Assembly: GCF_042653545.1 (NCBI RefSeq)
Contig: NZ_JBHSIS010000002.1
Coordinates: 62,001 to 126,000, forward strand
Direction: 5' to 3'
Source of the DNA: Actinophytocola glycyrrhizae
Lineage (GTDB): Bacteria; Actinomycetota; Actinomycetes; Mycobacteriales; Pseudonocardiaceae
Length of the DNA stretch: 64,000 bases
Shown here: positions 1 through 8,042 of the stretch, in pieces
Layout of the letters: each line of letters starts with the position of its first letter
How positions within the stretch are numbered: position 1 is the first letter of the stretch
Notes under the pieces: model-generated
Seen by the model: only the letters and a program-made list of their open reading frames with translations
Told to the model about the DNA's origin: nothing
The model's database searches: none
Position numbers and translations under genes: made by a program

Positions 1-11
1 AAAGGAAAACT

Positions 12-1037
12 GTGTCGGACATCCTCACCCCGACCGAGGAGGCACTGGCAGAGGCTCCGCCACCCACCCGTGGTGGCGGAGCCCTCCGCTACGTGCTGAC
101 GAAGATCGGCGGCGGCCTGATCAGCTTCGCCCTGGTGATCGTGCTGGGCTTCCTGCTCTTCCGCGCACTGCCCGGCGACGTGGTCGCGACCATGTTCCGC
201 GGTCGCCCGGCGACCGCGGAGATGATCGCGAACCTCAAGCACCAGTACGGGCTGGACCTCCCGCTGTGGCAGCAGTTCGTCAACTACCTCGGCGACCTGT
301 CCCGCGGCGACCTCGGCGACTCGTACGTGTACCGGGTGCCGGTGCTGCAGAAGATCGGGGAGCGGTTCTGGCCGACGGTGCTGCTGGTCGGCGTCTCAAC
401 GCTCATCTCGGTGGCACTCGGGCTGTGGCTGGGCACCCGGTCGGGGTGGCGGCGGGGGAGCCGGTTCGACCGGATCAGCACCGGCGTCGCCCTGGCCCTG
501 TGGTCGACGCCGACGTTCTGGCTCGGCATGCTCCTGCTCGCGGCCACGACCGGGCTGTTCCCGACGGCCGGCATCGTCTACTCCGACACCCCGCCCGACT
601 TCCTCTCCCAGGCGCTCGACATCGCCCACCACATGGTGCTGCCGACGATCACGATGGTCGCGGTCACCTACGCGCAGTACCAGCTGGTCATGCGGTCCTC
701 GCTGATCGAGGAGATGGGCGCGGACTACCTCACCACCGCCCGCGCCAAGGGGCTTCGGGACGACGAGGTGCGGCGCAAGCACGCCGTGCCCAACGCACTG
801 CTGCCGACGGTCACGCTGGTGTTCCTGCACATCGGGTTCGTGATCGCGGGCGCCATCAGCGTCGAGACCGTCTTCTCCTGGCCCGGCCTTGGCCGGTTGA
901 CCTACGACGCGCTCCGCGTCGGTGACCTGCCGTTGCTGCAGGGCACCTTCGTGGTGCTGGCAGGTGCGGTGATCGTCATGAACGTGCTCGCGGACCTGCT
1001 GTACCGCGTGCTCGACCCCAGGGTGCGTGCGTCATGA
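12..1037 (+). CDS. ABC transporter permease, DppB/OppB type
   Basis: First inner-membrane permease of a peptide/nickel-type (PepT family) ABC importer. The 341-residue protein has a short polar N-terminus, a membrane segment at about residues 30-50, and the family's N-terminal GDVVATMF-like and GLDLPLWQQF segments. The later EEMGADYLTTARAKGL stretch is the cytoplasmic EAA loop that contacts the ATPase. GTG at 12 follows an AAAGGAAAA ribosome-binding site at the window edge. It overlaps the next permease by 4 bases (ATGA), so the three genes form an operon. The substrate-binding protein is not in the window and probably lies just upstream. Substrate cannot be told from sequence. Confidence 0.93.
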   Translation: MSDILTPTEEALAEAPPPTRGGGALRYVLTKIGGGLISFALVIVLGFLLFRALPGDVVATMFRGRPATAEMIANLKHQYGLDLPLWQQFVNYLGDLSRGDLGDSYVYRVPVLQKIGERFWPTVLLVGVSTLISVALGLWLGTRSGWRRGSRFDRISTGVALALWSTPTFWLGMLLLAATTGLFPTAGIVYSDTPPDFLSQALDIAHHMVLPTITMVAVTYAQYQLVMRSSLIEEMGADYLTTARAKGLRDDEVRRKHAVPNALLPTVTLVFLHIGFVIAGAISVETVFSWPGLGRLTYDALRVGDLPLLQGTFVVLAGAVIVMNVLADLLYRVLDPRVRAS

Positions 1038-1936
1038 CCGCCCCGTCCCCACGCGCACTGGCCTGGCGCCGCCGCGGTGCCGCGTTCGCCACCGGGTGGC
1101 GGGAGTTCGCCAAGCAGCGCTCCGGGCTGGTCGGACTCGGGCTGCTCACGGTCATCGTGCTGCTCGCGATCCTCGCGCCGGTCATCACCGACCGCGACGG
1201 CCTGGATGTCACCAAGGCCACCGGCGACCGGATGGAGTCGCCGAGCTGGGAGTTCCTGCTCGGCACCGACCGGCCCGGCCGCTCGGTGCTGCTGCTGACG
1301 CTGTGGAGCGCGCGGATCTCGCTGACGGTCGGGTTCGTCGCGACGCTGCTCTCGGTCGCGATCGGCACGGTCATCGGGATCCTGGCCGCGCACTACGGCC
1401 GCTGGGTGTCCGCGGGCCTGATGCGGATCACCGACTTCTTCCTCGTGCTGCCCTCGCTGGTGCTCGCGATCGCGCTGTCGACCGTGCTGGAACGCGGCAT
1501 CGGCACGATCATCCTGGCGATCGGGCTGACGTCGTGGCCGTCCGCGGCCCGGCTCGTGCGCGCACAGACACTGACCATCGAGGCGCGGCCGTACATCGAA
1601 CGCTCGAAGGCGCTCGGCGGCGGGCACTTCCACGTGATCTCCAAACACGTGCTGCCCGCGGTGCTGCCGCTGGTGTTCGTGAACACGACCCTGGCGGTCG
1701 GTTCCGCGATCGTCGCCGAGTCCACGCTGTCGTTCCTCGGGCTCGGCGACCCCGACCCGATGCGGCCCTCGTGGGGCTCGATGCTGCGGTCGGCGTGGCT
1801 CGACTCGGCGATCATCGCGGGCGCCTGGTGGTACCTGTTGCCACCCGGCATCGCGATCGGCATCGTCGTGCTGGCGTTCACCATGTGCGGACGGGCACTG
1901 GAATCCGTTCTCAACCCACGACTGCGGGAGGGCTGA
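1034..1936 (+). CDS. ABC transporter permease, DppC/OppC type
   Basis: Second permease of the same importer, 300 residues. An N-terminal membrane helix (LVGLGLLTVIVLLAIL, about residues 32-48) is followed by the OppC_N-type region with LLGTDRPGRSVL, then the five-helix permease domain. The EAA-type loop reads IERSKALGGGHFHVISKHVLP. ATG lies inside the stop region of the upstream permease (ATGA overlap), which indicates translational coupling. The pair should form the heterodimeric channel that partners the fused ATPase downstream. Confidence 0.93.
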   Translation: MTAPSPRALAWRRRGAAFATGWREFAKQRSGLVGLGLLTVIVLLAILAPVITDRDGLDVTKATGDRMESPSWEFLLGTDRPGRSVLLLTLWSARISLTVGFVATLLSVAIGTVIGILAAHYGRWVSAGLMRITDFFLVLPSLVLAIALSTVLERGIGTIILAIGLTSWPSAARLVRAQTLTIEARPYIERSKALGGGHFHVISKHVLPAVLPLVFVNTTLAVGSAIVAESTLSFLGLGDPDPMRPSWGSMLRSAWLDSAIIAGAWWYLLPPGIAIGIVVLAFTMCGRALESVLNPRLREG

Positions 1937-1937
1937 C

Positions 1938-3563
1938 GTGCCGCTGCTCGAACTGCGGGACCTGTCGGTCCGGTACCGGAACCGGGACGTGGAGGCCGTG
2001 CGCGGCGTGCACCTCACGCTCGACGCGGGCGAGAAGCTCGGGCTGGCCGGGGAGTCCGGCTGCGGGAAGTCCACGCTCGCCATGTCGGTGCTGCGGCTGT
2101 TGCCCGCCAACGCCGACATCAGCGGCGAGATCCTCCTGGACGGCGAGGACGTCACCACGATGAGGTGGGGCCGCCTGCGTGCCGTGCGGTGGACCTCGGC
2201 CGCGATCGTGTTCCAGGGCGCCATGCACGCGCTCAACCCGGTGCGCCGGGTCCGCGACCAGATCGCCGAGCCGATCGAGCTGCACAGCAGGACCGAGTTC
2301 TCGGCCTCCGAGCTGCGCAAGCGGGTGCACGAGCTGCTCGCGCAGGTGGAGCTGCCGCCGGAGAAGGGCGACGCGTACCCGCACGAGCTCTCCGGTGGGC
2401 AGAAGCAGCGGGTCATGATCGCGATGGCACTGGCGTGCGAGCCCCGCCTGGTGATCGCCGACGAGCCGACCACCGCGCTCGACGTGATCGTGCAGGCCCA
2501 GGTCCTCGCGCTGCTGTCGGACCTGGTCGCGAAGAAGGACATCGGGCTGATCATGATCAGCCACGACCTCGCGGTGCTGGCCTCCACGTGCGAGCGGCTC
2601 GCCGTGATGTACCGGGGCGAGCTGGTCGAGGAGGGTTCGTCGGCGGAGGTGATCGCCAACCCCCGGCACATCCACACCAGGACGCTGGCCGCCGCGTTCC
2701 CGACGGTCGGCGACCCGGTGTCCCGGTACGCGCCTGCCGCGGGCACCGCGCTCCCGGACGAGGTGCCCGCACCGGGCGGGGAACTGCTGCGCACCACCGA
2801 CCTGCGCGTGACGTTCCGCACGAGAGGAGTCACCCACGCCGTGGCTGGGGTGGACCTGTCGGTGCGGCGGGGCGAGATCGTCGCGCTGGTCGGCCAGTCC
2901 GGGTCGGGCAAGACCACCCTGGCCAGGGCCATCCTCGGGCTGCAGGAAGCGACGTCGGGTCAGGTGACCTACGACGGGAAGCCGGTGCCGCGCTCGTCCC
3001 GCGGGCTGAAGGCATACCGGCGCCACGTGCAGCTGGTGCTGCAGGACCCGACGAGCGCGCTCAACCCGAGGCACTCCGTGTACGAGTCGATCGCCGAGGG
3101 GCTGCGCATCCACAAGGTGCCCGGCGACGAACGGGAACACGTCGCTGCGGCGCTGGACGCGGCCGAACTGCGGCCCCCGGAGGAGTTCATGCCGCTGCTG
3201 CCACACCAGCTCTCGGGTGGCCAGCGGCAACGGGTGGTGATCGCGGGCGCACTCGCGCTGGAGCCGAAACTGCTGGTGGCCGACGAGCCGGTGGCGTCCC
3301 TGGACGCGTCGGTGCGCGGCGAGATCCTGGCCCTCCTGCTGCGGCTGCGGGCCAGGCTCGGCCTCGCCGCGCTGGTCATCACCCACGACCTTGGCCTGGC
3401 GTGGAACATCGCCGACCGGGTCGCGGTGATGTACCGGGGCGAACTGGTCGAGGTCGGCCCGGTGGACGAGGTGCTGAACGACCCCAAGCACTCGTACACA
3501 CAGTCGCTGCTGGCCGCACTCCCGACCACCCACCCGAAGGAAACCGACGTCACGAGCGGGTGA
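1938..3563 (+). CDS. ABC transporter, fused double ATP-binding protein (DppD-DppF type)
   Basis: Both ATPase domains of the peptide importer in one 541-residue chain. Domain 1 (about 1-255) has Walker A GESGCGKST, signature LSGGQKQR and Walker B LVIADEPTTALD. Domain 2 (about 285-535) has GQSGSGKTT, LSGGQRQR and LLVADEPVASLD. Each has an H-loop (SHDLAVL, THDLGLA), so both sites look competent. Oligopeptide-type C-terminal tails (NPRHIHTRTLAAAFP, DPKHSYTQSLLAALP) follow each domain. GTG at 1938 starts 1 base after the upstream stop with GGGAGGG in front. Single-chain double ATPases are common in actinobacterial importers. Confidence 0.94.
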   Translation: MPLLELRDLSVRYRNRDVEAVRGVHLTLDAGEKLGLAGESGCGKSTLAMSVLRLLPANADISGEILLDGEDVTTMRWGRLRAVRWTSAAIVFQGAMHALNPVRRVRDQIAEPIELHSRTEFSASELRKRVHELLAQVELPPEKGDAYPHELSGGQKQRVMIAMALACEPRLVIADEPTTALDVIVQAQVLALLSDLVAKKDIGLIMISHDLAVLASTCERLAVMYRGELVEEGSSAEVIANPRHIHTRTLAAAFPTVGDPVSRYAPAAGTALPDEVPAPGGELLRTTDLRVTFRTRGVTHAVAGVDLSVRRGEIVALVGQSGSGKTTLARAILGLQEATSGQVTYDGKPVPRSSRGLKAYRRHVQLVLQDPTSALNPRHSVYESIAEGLRIHKVPGDEREHVAAALDAAELRPPEEFMPLLPHQLSGGQRQRVVIAGALALEPKLLVADEPVASLDASVRGEILALLLRLRARLGLAALVITHDLGLAWNIADRVAVMYRGELVEVGPVDEVLNDPKHSYTQSLLAALPTTHPKETDVTSG

Positions 3564-3623
3564 AACCCCTGGTTGACGGCCAGTGCCGACAGCGATACTC
3601 AGGGTGACACCTGGGGGCGTTGA

Positions 3624-4244
3624 ATGGCGGGCAGGACAACGACGCGGATCGTGGTCGGGGTCGCGGTGGTCGGCGCGGTCGCCTACCTCGCACCGGAGGC
3701 CGTGGACAAGGTCGGCACTTTCCTCGGCGACGCGGTAGGGGCGAACGACGCGGTCGTCATCGGCGAAGGCGAGCACGCACTGATGGTCGCGGCCAACGCG
3801 AAAGCCAAGGTGGTCAATTGCGCCACCGAGGCCATCGTCGCCCAGAAATCCTGCGACGACCTGCGGGTTCTCGTGGTGGACGCGGCACGGATGCCGTTCA
3901 TCGCCAGGAACACGAAACTGGCGTGGGAATCCGGTCTACCGGCGATGCTCACCATGGAGAGGAGCAAGCAGGAAGCCAACCGCAAAGCAGCATGTCCACG
4001 CAGCTTCCGGGGAAGCCATGGCGGACAATGCGACGAGTACCCCATGGCCAGTACCTCGGAAGGGGGGATGGATGTCAGGACAGAAGAAGTGCCGCCCCGG
4101 GAGAACCGATGCCAGGGTGGGTCCTACGTCCGTCAGCACCCGCCGGATGGTCAGCGGTTCCTGGTTGTGATCAGCCACCCGGAGCTGATCACAACCGCGC
4201 CGTACGCCGGTGTCGACATCGCGGCCAAGAGGGACTGCGGCTAG
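3624..4244 (+). CDS. NucA/NucB-type deoxyribonuclease domain protein
   Basis: Likely exported or membrane-anchored DNase, 206 residues. Residues 8-26 form a hydrophobic segment right after basic residues, as in an uncleaved signal anchor. The C-terminal half carries the NucA/NucB signature: GGQCDEYPMAST-x-EGG at about 132-147, followed by EN-RCQGG, the residues conserved around the catalytic centre of Bacillus NucB. Paired cysteines suggest an extracytoplasmic fold. The stop overlaps the start of the next gene (TAGTG), so the two are probably coupled. It could be a DNA-scavenging nuclease or a toxin with a downstream immunity-type partner. The nuclease assignment is firm; the role is inference. 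Confidence 0.8.
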   Translation: MAGRTTTRIVVGVAVVGAVAYLAPEAVDKVGTFLGDAVGANDAVVIGEGEHALMVAANAKAKVVNCATEAIVAQKSCDDLRVLVVDAARMPFIARNTKLAWESGLPAMLTMERSKQEANRKAACPRSFRGSHGGQCDEYPMASTSEGGMDVRTEEVPPRENRCQGGSYVRQHPPDGQRFLVVISHPELITTAPYAGVDIAAKRDCG

Positions 4245-4864
4245 TGGCGCGAATGTCGGTTGATGCTCTGGTCGGCAACTACTCCTGGGTCAACGAGATC
4301 GAGGGGTGGACGGTGTCGGTGATGCGGTCACGTCCGACCGCCGAGGTGATCCGGGTCTACGGTCGAGATCAGGAAGTACCGCTGGGTGACGTCCCGTTTG
4401 CCGACATGGATCGTCATCGCGGACCCGATACCGGTGCTGTCGAACTGTTCGTGCAGGTCGTGCGGCACGAACAGTGCACTGTGACGCTCGAGCACAACGG
4501 GTGGAGTGGTGCGCTGCCGGAGATCGCCCGACGTTGTTCCGCGGACGGCGGATGGTTCTTCAGCGTCTACTGGAACATCCATGCCGCGGGGATGGTCACG
4601 CAGGCGATCGACGGGCACATCACCGCCCAGTTCGAACCGCTGTATCCCATGACGCCGGATGTGCAGCCGGGGGAGCGGCGGCCGGCATGGGCCATCGGGC
4701 CGGAGGTCGAGCTGGGACTGACGCGACAGGTGTGCATGGCTCAGCTGGAACAGCAGACCGGAGTCGCGGTTCGCCAGGAGTGGCTCACCGAGCCGCTGCC
4801 GACGTACCGGATCCCCGAACCGTACTGGCTGTACCGGGACGTCGAGGGGGCCGACCGGATCTGA
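4244..4864 (+). CDS. DUF6461-like hypothetical protein
   Basis: 206-residue soluble protein without signal or membrane segments. The pattern, an early SVDALVGNYSWVNEIEGWTVSV segment (split: SVDALVGNY then SWVNEIEGW) and a late GGWFFSVYWNIHAAG segment, resembles the actinobacterial DUF6461 family, whose function is unknown. GTG at 4244 sits inside the stop codon of the nuclease gene (TAGTG). An in-frame ATG at 4253 is the alternative start. The tight overlap with a nuclease gene suggests a partner or immunity role, which is inference only. It ends 4 bases before the convergent small gene at 4869. Confidence 0.65.
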   Translation: MARMSVDALVGNYSWVNEIEGWTVSVMRSRPTAEVIRVYGRDQEVPLGDVPFADMDRHRGPDTGAVELFVQVVRHEQCTVTLEHNGWSGALPEIARRCSADGGWFFSVYWNIHAAGMVTQAIDGHITAQFEPLYPMTPDVQPGERRPAWAIGPEVELGLTRQVCMAQLEQQTGVAVRQEWLTEPLPTYRIPEPYWLYRDVEGADRI

Positions 4865-4868
4865 GGGG

Positions 4869-5147
4869 TCACGAGGCCGGGACGTGCTCCTGGCCGTAGA
4901 ACCACAGGATTTCCTCGAACGCCAGCGCGTTGTGGGTGTCGTACCGGCTGTTGGCGTCCAGTTCGACCAGGTACGCGCTGTACCGGCCGTCGTCGTACTG
5001 TTCGCGGGTGGCGGTCTCGATGGCCCAGGTCCGAAGACCCTCGGTCAGGTCGGTGACGTCGCCGGTGACCTCCACCCGTGCGCGGGTGCGGTCCCACGTG
5101 AACGAGCCGGTGCCCTGTTCCTCCGTCAACACGTACCCGTGCTTCAT
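4869..5147 (-). CDS. hypothetical protein (92 aa, acidic)
   Basis: I do not recognise the family. The 92-residue product is acidic, rich in Tyr/Trp and has no signal peptide, which looks like a small cytosolic protein. ATG at 5147 is preceded (on the minus strand) by GGAAGGAACG, a good ribosome-binding site. It is transcribed away from the XRE-DUF5753 regulator at 5304, and their shared 156-base intergenic region carries two palindromes, so it may be a target of that regulator. Confidence 0.6.
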   Translation of the reverse strand: MKHGYVLTEEQGTGSFTWDRTRARVEVTGDVTDLTEGLRTWAIETATREQYDDGRYSAYLVELDANSRYDTHNALAFEEILWFYGQEHVPAS

Positions 5148-5194
5148 GTGCCCGTTCCTTCCAGCGATACCGTGCGATGTACACCAGAGCTTAA

Positions 5195-5210
5195 AACTGA
5201 AACTTCAGTT
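5195..5210. promoter_or_regulatory. palindrome AACTGAA-AC-TTCAGTT, operator candidate
   Basis: Perfect 7-base inverted repeat with a 2-base centre, in an AT-rich patch between the divergent genes at 5147 and 5304. It lies 48 bases upstream of the minus-strand gene start, a typical repressor position. Protein partner unknown; the adjacent XRE regulator is the obvious candidate. Confidence 0.5.
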
Positions 5211-5266
5211 CAGCGTGGATCTATCGGGTGAACTTCCTTGCAGACCACAAGACGCTGCGTAGTAGC

Positions 5267-5290
5267 TTCACGGTGAAATTTCGTCGTGAA
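5267..5290. promoter_or_regulatory. 24-bp imperfect palindrome TTCACG-N12-CGTGAA
   Basis: Near-symmetrical 24-base element (10 of 12 pairs match; the centre contains GAAATTTC) ending 13 bases before the GTG start at 5304 of the XRE-DUF5753 gene. It covers the alternative GTG at 5286, which argues that 5304 is the true start and that this is an autoregulatory operator. Confidence 0.5.
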
Positions 5291-5303
5291 GGGAGTCAGT
5301 GGA

Positions 5304-6173
5304 GTGGCTGGCAAGGGGAAGACGGTCAGCAGCAACCGGCGTGAGGTGGGCGCCGCGTTGCGCAGCTTCCGCAAACGGGCGGGCATCGATCGGCTCGAGG
5401 ACGCCGCCGTGCTCATCGACGTCAGCGCGGTCACGATGGGCCGCATCGAGAAGGGCGAGGCGCCGATCAACCGCGCCAGCCTCGGGGTGCTCGCCGACCG
5501 TTATGGCCTCAACGGGCACGAACGTGACGCCCTCATGGAGCTGGCCCGCCAGACCCGCGGCAAGCGCGGCGCCTTCCCGGCGTACTTCAGCGTGAAGTCC
5601 CGCGCGATGCTGGAACTGGAGGCCGAGGCGACGGACCTGTTCGTCGTCACCATCGACCTGATCCCCGCGCACTTCCAGACCGAGCGCTACATGCAGGCGT
5701 TGTTCGAAGGAAACGGCGAAGGGCTGCCCCAGTTGGAGATCGACCGGCTCAAGCGCGTCCGGATCGACCGGCAGGCCATTCTCGATCAGCCGAAACCGCC
5801 GCGGGTGCGCGCGGTCATCCACGAAACCGCGTTGCGGCTGCCCATAGGCGGCCAGGACGTCATGCACGAGCAGTTGCTGCACCTGGCGGCGACCAGCGAG
5901 TTGCCCAACGTCGAGATACAGATTCAACCGACCGCCGCGGGCATGTACCCCGGCATCGGCACCACGTTCACGCTCCTGCGTCTCGACAACGACCTGTCTA
6001 CGGACCGCGTGCAGGTGGACAGCCCCGGCGACAACATCTATCGGGATCGAGTGACGACAACCGAGCCCTATAGACTGAGCTGGGAGCGTAAACGAGTCGC
6101 GGCGCTGAGCCTTCCGGCCTCCAAGGCGCTCGTTCTCAACGCCGCCGCCGAGTTCGCTCCCGGTACCGGGTAG
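5304..6173 (+). CDS. XRE-family regulator with C-terminal DUF5753 domain
   Basis: DNA-binding protein of the actinobacterial WhiJ-like class. An N-terminal helix-turn-helix (about residues 10-65; VGAALRSFRKRAGI ... LIDVSAVTMGRIEKGE) is followed by DUF5753, which begins near YFSVKSRAMLELEAEA and holds the DLIPAHFQTERY motif. GTG at 5304 is chosen because AAGGGA lies 9 bases before it; the upstream GTG at 5286 has no ribosome-binding site and lies in a palindrome. The next gene is a DUF397 protein, the usual partner of this class (WhiJ/BldB-type systems in Streptomyces development and antibiotic control). Likely autoregulated through the palindromes upstream. Confidence 0.9.
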   Translation: MAGKGKTVSSNRREVGAALRSFRKRAGIDRLEDAAVLIDVSAVTMGRIEKGEAPINRASLGVLADRYGLNGHERDALMELARQTRGKRGAFPAYFSVKSRAMLELEAEATDLFVVTIDLIPAHFQTERYMQALFEGNGEGLPQLEIDRLKRVRIDRQAILDQPKPPRVRAVIHETALRLPIGGQDVMHEQLLHLAATSELPNVEIQIQPTAAGMYPGIGTTFTLLRLDNDLSTDRVQVDSPGDNIYRDRVTTTEPYRLSWERKRVAALSLPASKALVLNAAAEFAPGTG

Positions 6174-6197
6174 CAACACACCTGACGGGTGAGGGCA

Positions 6198-6389
6198 GTG
6201 ACACTGATCTGGCGCAAGTCCAGCCGAAGCGGCGGTGGGAGCGGTAACGGGGGCGGCGGTGACTGCGTCGAGGTGGCCTTCGGGCCGCGCGGGCCGCTGA
6301 TGCGGGACAGCAAGACCGGCGAGCACGGCCGGCTCCTCCATGCGAGCCCCGCCGCGTTCGCCGCACTGGTCACCGCGCTCAAACGCTGA
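6198..6389 (+). CDS. DUF397 domain protein
   Basis: 63-residue small partner of the upstream XRE-DUF5753 protein. It has the family's full pattern: WRKSSRSGG near the N-terminus, DCVEVAF, the RDSK motif and a final AFAALVTALK helix. GTG at 6198 gives the typical MTLIWRKSS start; GTG at 6189 is an alternative. In Streptomyces such small proteins act as antagonists of the neighbouring DNA-binding protein, so this is a toxin/antitoxin-like regulatory pair rather than an enzyme. Confidence 0.85.
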   Translation: MTLIWRKSSRSGGGSGNGGGGDCVEVAFGPRGPLMRDSKTGEHGRLLHASPAAFAALVTALKR

Positions 6390-6439
6390 TCACTACCGGT
6401 GGTGCCCTCTCCGACACGCGTGGTTTGTCATGAAGGCCA

Positions 6440-6476
6440 CCGTTCCGACGAACGGACCAACCGGCCTGTGTAATCT
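6440..6476 (+). promoter_or_regulatory. probable promoter of the first mannosyltransferase gene
   Basis: TGTAATCT (-10 type, TAATCT at 6471-6476) lies 9 bases before ATG 6486, so transcription would begin at or next to the start codon and the mRNA may be leaderless; no ribosome-binding site is visible. An inverted repeat CCGTTC-CGAC-GAACGG (6440-6455) covers the -35 region and could be an operator. Confidence 0.4.
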
Positions 6477-6485
6477 CAGACCGCC

Positions 6486-8042
6486 ATGTCAACCACCACC
6501 GACGCCCACGGGGTGCCCCCCGCAGTGAGCACCGTAGAAGACGCGACCCCAGCACCAGTACCGGTTCGGCGCACGCCCGCGCTACCGGTGCGGACCATCG
6601 TGCTCGGCACCGTCGGCAGTCTGCTGATCCTCGTGAGCGCGCTCGGTGCCGGCGCGATCCTCGCGCAGGACCCGATGATCGGCCGCGGCCCGCTGTCCTG
6701 GATCCGCTACGGCCACGGCCGCATCCTGGCCACCCTCGTGCTCTACACCGGCTTCGCGCTGGTCGTGTGGGCCTGGGTGCTGCTCGGCCGCCACGTGCTC
6801 GCGGGCCGCGTCGGTGCGCGCCCGGTGCTCGTCGCCGCGCTGTGCTGGACGATCCCGATGCTGCTGTCGCCGCCGGTGTTCTCCAGGGACGCCTACCTCT
6901 ACATCGCGTACGGGACGCTTCCGCTGCACGGCTACGACCCCTATTCGGTCGGTCCCGGCATCCTGGACGTCGACCCGGTCGTGGACAACGTCGACTCGTT
7001 CTGGCAGGCCACCCCGGCGCCGTACGGGCCGCTGTTCATCCTGCTGGCCAAGGGCGTCATCTCGATCACCGGCACGAACATGATCGCCGGTGTCGTCCTC
7101 ATGAAGCTCGGCCTGGTCGTCGGCGTCGGGCTGATAGTGGTGGCGATGCCGGGGCTGGTGCGACACCTCGGCGGCAAGCTCCCGGTGGCGCTGTGGCTCG
7201 CCGTCGCGGGCCCGATGACCGTCGTGCACCTGGTCGGCGGTCCGCACAACGACGTGCTCATGGTGGGTCTGCTCGCCGTCGGCACGGTGCTGGTGCTCGA
7301 CCGCAGACATGTGCTGGGCATGATCGTCGTCACACTGGCGGTCGCGGTGAAGGCCACCGCCGCGGTGGCGCTGCCGTTCCTGGTGTGGGTGTGGGCAGGG
7401 CACCTGGAGTCCACCCGCTGGCGCAACTTCACCCGCGCCTGTGCCGCCTCGGTCGGCATCTTCGTGGTGACGTTCGCGGCCGCCACGTTCGTGTCGGGTG
7501 TCAACCTCGGCTGGATCTCCGCGCTCGACGCGCCGACCGCGATCGTGAACTGGCTGTCCATCCCGACCGGTGCCGGCGAGATCCTGCACGGGCTCGTCGG
7601 CGTGTTCGTCGAGGCGCCGAAGGTCTGGTTCGTCACCGTCATGCGCGTGGTCGGCGGCGTCCTGCTGGCGTGGATCCTGGTCCGCCAGTGGTGGCGCGCC
7701 CGCGACGGTGGCCCCGACGCCATCCGCCGCGCGGCCATCGCGCTGTTCGCGTTCGCCGTCCTGTCGCCGGCCACGCTGCCGTGGTACCTGGTGTGGGGAT
7801 TCGTGCTCGCCGCCGCGCTGCGCTGGGAGCGCCGCCAGCTCGCCGTGCTGGTGACGTTCGCGGTGTTCCTCGTGCTGACCTACTCCCCGGCAGGCGACGA
7901 CCTGCTCTACGACTGGTTGTTCATGGCGCTGGCCGCCGGCATCTCGATCCTCGCCGGGCTGTCGCTGCTGCGCCGTGACCCGCTCAACCTCTTCCCCGCT
8001 CGCGAGCCGTTCCTGTCGCGCGGGGCGGGCGTTGAGCGCTGA
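6486..8042 (+). CDS. mptB: MptB-like polyprenol-phosphomannose-dependent alpha-1,6-mannosyltransferase
   Basis: Polytopic GT-C glycosyltransferase (518 residues, about 12-13 membrane helices) of the MptB family, which extends the alpha-1,6-mannan core of lipomannan/lipoarabinomannan from polyprenol-phosphate-mannose on the outer face of the membrane. Family landmarks: FSRDAYLYIAYGTLPLHGYDPY (split here as FSRDAYLYIAYG and TLPLHGYDPY) in the first outer loop with the acidic residues typical of GT-C enzymes, the PYGPLF motif, LVGGPHNDVLMVG, and AVAVKATA. A proline/alanine-rich cytosolic tail of about 35 residues leads. A second copy follows with an overlap. Exact linkage specificity is inferred from the family. 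Confidence 0.85.
   Translation: MSTTTDAHGVPPAVSTVEDATPAPVPVRRTPALPVRTIVLGTVGSLLILVSALGAGAILAQDPMIGRGPLSWIRYGHGRILATLVLYTGFALVVWAWVLLGRHVLAGRVGARPVLVAALCWTIPMLLSPPVFSRDAYLYIAYGTLPLHGYDPYSVGPGILDVDPVVDNVDSFWQATPAPYGPLFILLAKGVISITGTNMIAGVVLMKLGLVVGVGLIVVAMPGLVRHLGGKLPVALWLAVAGPMTVVHLVGGPHNDVLMVGLLAVGTVLVLDRRHVLGMIVVTLAVAVKATAAVALPFLVWVWAGHLESTRWRNFTRACAASVGIFVVTFAAATFVSGVNLGWISALDAPTAIVNWLSIPTGAGEILHGLVGVFVEAPKVWFVTVMRVVGGVLLAWILVRQWWRARDGGPDAIRRAAIALFAFAVLSPATLPWYLVWGFVLAAALRWERRQLAVLVTFAVFLVLTYSPAGDDLLYDWLFMALAAGISILAGLSLLRRDPLNLFPAREPFLSRGAGVER

Noticed and set aside
902..2932. Long open frame on the minus strand opposite the ABC transporter operon (about 676 codons)
   Set aside because: Arg/Ser-rich translation with no family pattern, lying wholly opposite well-supported transporter genes; a GC-rich shadow frame.
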